Shown here one piece after another: positions 33,941-34,099 of a DNA stretch of 34,099 nucleotides (its first letter is position 1; each line of letters opens with the position of its first letter). The DNA lies in the NCBI GenBank assembly GCA_020049115.1, contig JAIFLK010000110.1:1-34099 (forward strand), given 5' to 3'. The translations under genes were made by a program, and so were the position numbers. This DNA comes from Chloroflexota bacterium (GTDB taxonomy: Bacteria > Chloroflexota > Anaerolineae > 4572-78 > J111). The notes beneath the pieces were generated by a model, which did no database searches, was not told the origin of the DNA, and was given only the letters and a program-made list of their open reading frames with translations.

Positions 33941-34099
33941 TTATGACACAGGGTCATAAACAATGTTTAATTCCTGCTTCGCCGAGAACTGCCTTAATAA
34001 ATTAGGGCTTACACTCTCTCCACAGGCGTAAATTCCCGTTGAACTAACGGTATTTTTCAAGTTAATGGCCGCGTTCAAATCGCGGTCAAGGGTAAAGCC
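33941..34099 (-). CDS. tnpB: IS200/IS605-family TnpB (OrfB) C-terminus, partial
   Basis: Only the last 52 codons and the stop are inside the window. The translation contains FTLDRDLNAAINLKN, the RuvC-III-like D-R-D-x-N-A-A-x-N motif that ends TnpB nucleases, followed by a typical short tail (GIYACGESVSP, then LLRQ...). TnpB is the RNA-guided nuclease carried by these transposons. The zinc ribbon and the rest of the catalytic domain would lie beyond the right edge, so I cannot say whether the gene is intact. The 3' flank (33780-33940) holds two hairpins and could encode the end of the guide RNA scaffold. Confidence 0.85.
   Translation of the reverse strand, partial: GFTLDRDLNAAINLKNTVSSTGIYACGESVSPNLLRQFSAKQELNIVYDPVS

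Overview
The window looks like an accessory exopolysaccharide and secondary-metabolite region of a Gram-negative, probably gammaproteobacterial genome. The dispersed short inverted-repeat elements (ends reading GTAGGACTTACGCA, TTATACCGATT and TATATCAAG), the short palindromes between genes and the mix of NRPS, polysaccharide and signalling genes remind me of large filamentous sulfur bacteria (Beggiatoa/Thiomargarita-like Thiotrichales). Similar repeats also occur in cyanobacteria, so this placement is an inference, not something the sequence proves.

Every gene I accept is on the minus strand, so the functional order runs from the right edge to the left. At the far right (33941-34099) is the C-terminal end of an IS200/IS605-type TnpB. 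Next comes a signalling block (29294-33757): a membrane protein with a degenerate GGDEF domain, a soluble DUF433-REC-GAF-GAF-PAS-histidine kinase, and a receiver domain anchored to the membrane by a C-terminal helix.

The polysaccharide block follows (8709-29124). It holds an initiating polyprenyl-phosphate sugar-phosphate transferase, three GT4 glycosyltransferases and one membrane GT2, a Wzz-like chain-length protein fused to a second degenerate GGDEF domain, a Wzy/WaaL-type polymerase, an acyltransferase-3 protein, a Wzx-type flippase, three asparagine-synthase-like amidotransferases (two of them close duplicates flanking a SAM methyltransferase), and a BcsB-like periplasmic protein without BcsA. 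Together these describe a Wzx/Wzy-dependent polymer that is probably amidated and possibly methylated and acylated. No outer-membrane Wza-type exporter or tyrosine kinase is visible.

The left part (1-8394) holds a secreted protein of unknown function, a PAPS-type sulfotransferase and two NRPS genes. The NRPS region shows rearrangement. The 877-residue protein has only the second half of a condensation domain, followed by a complete adenylation domain (specificity residues resemble Glu/Gln) and a carrier domain. Upstream of it is an orphan tail resembling its own C-terminus, next to a palindrome and a MITE-like element. The leftmost NRPS starts with a TubC-type docking domain, then a full condensation domain and an adenylation domain cut by the window edge.

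The observations I rate highest are the Wzz-degenerate GGDEF fusion paired with a second degenerate GGDEF membrane protein, the DUF433-headed histidine kinase, the three amidotransferases within one polymer cluster, and the half-condensation-domain NRPS with a readable deletion seam.
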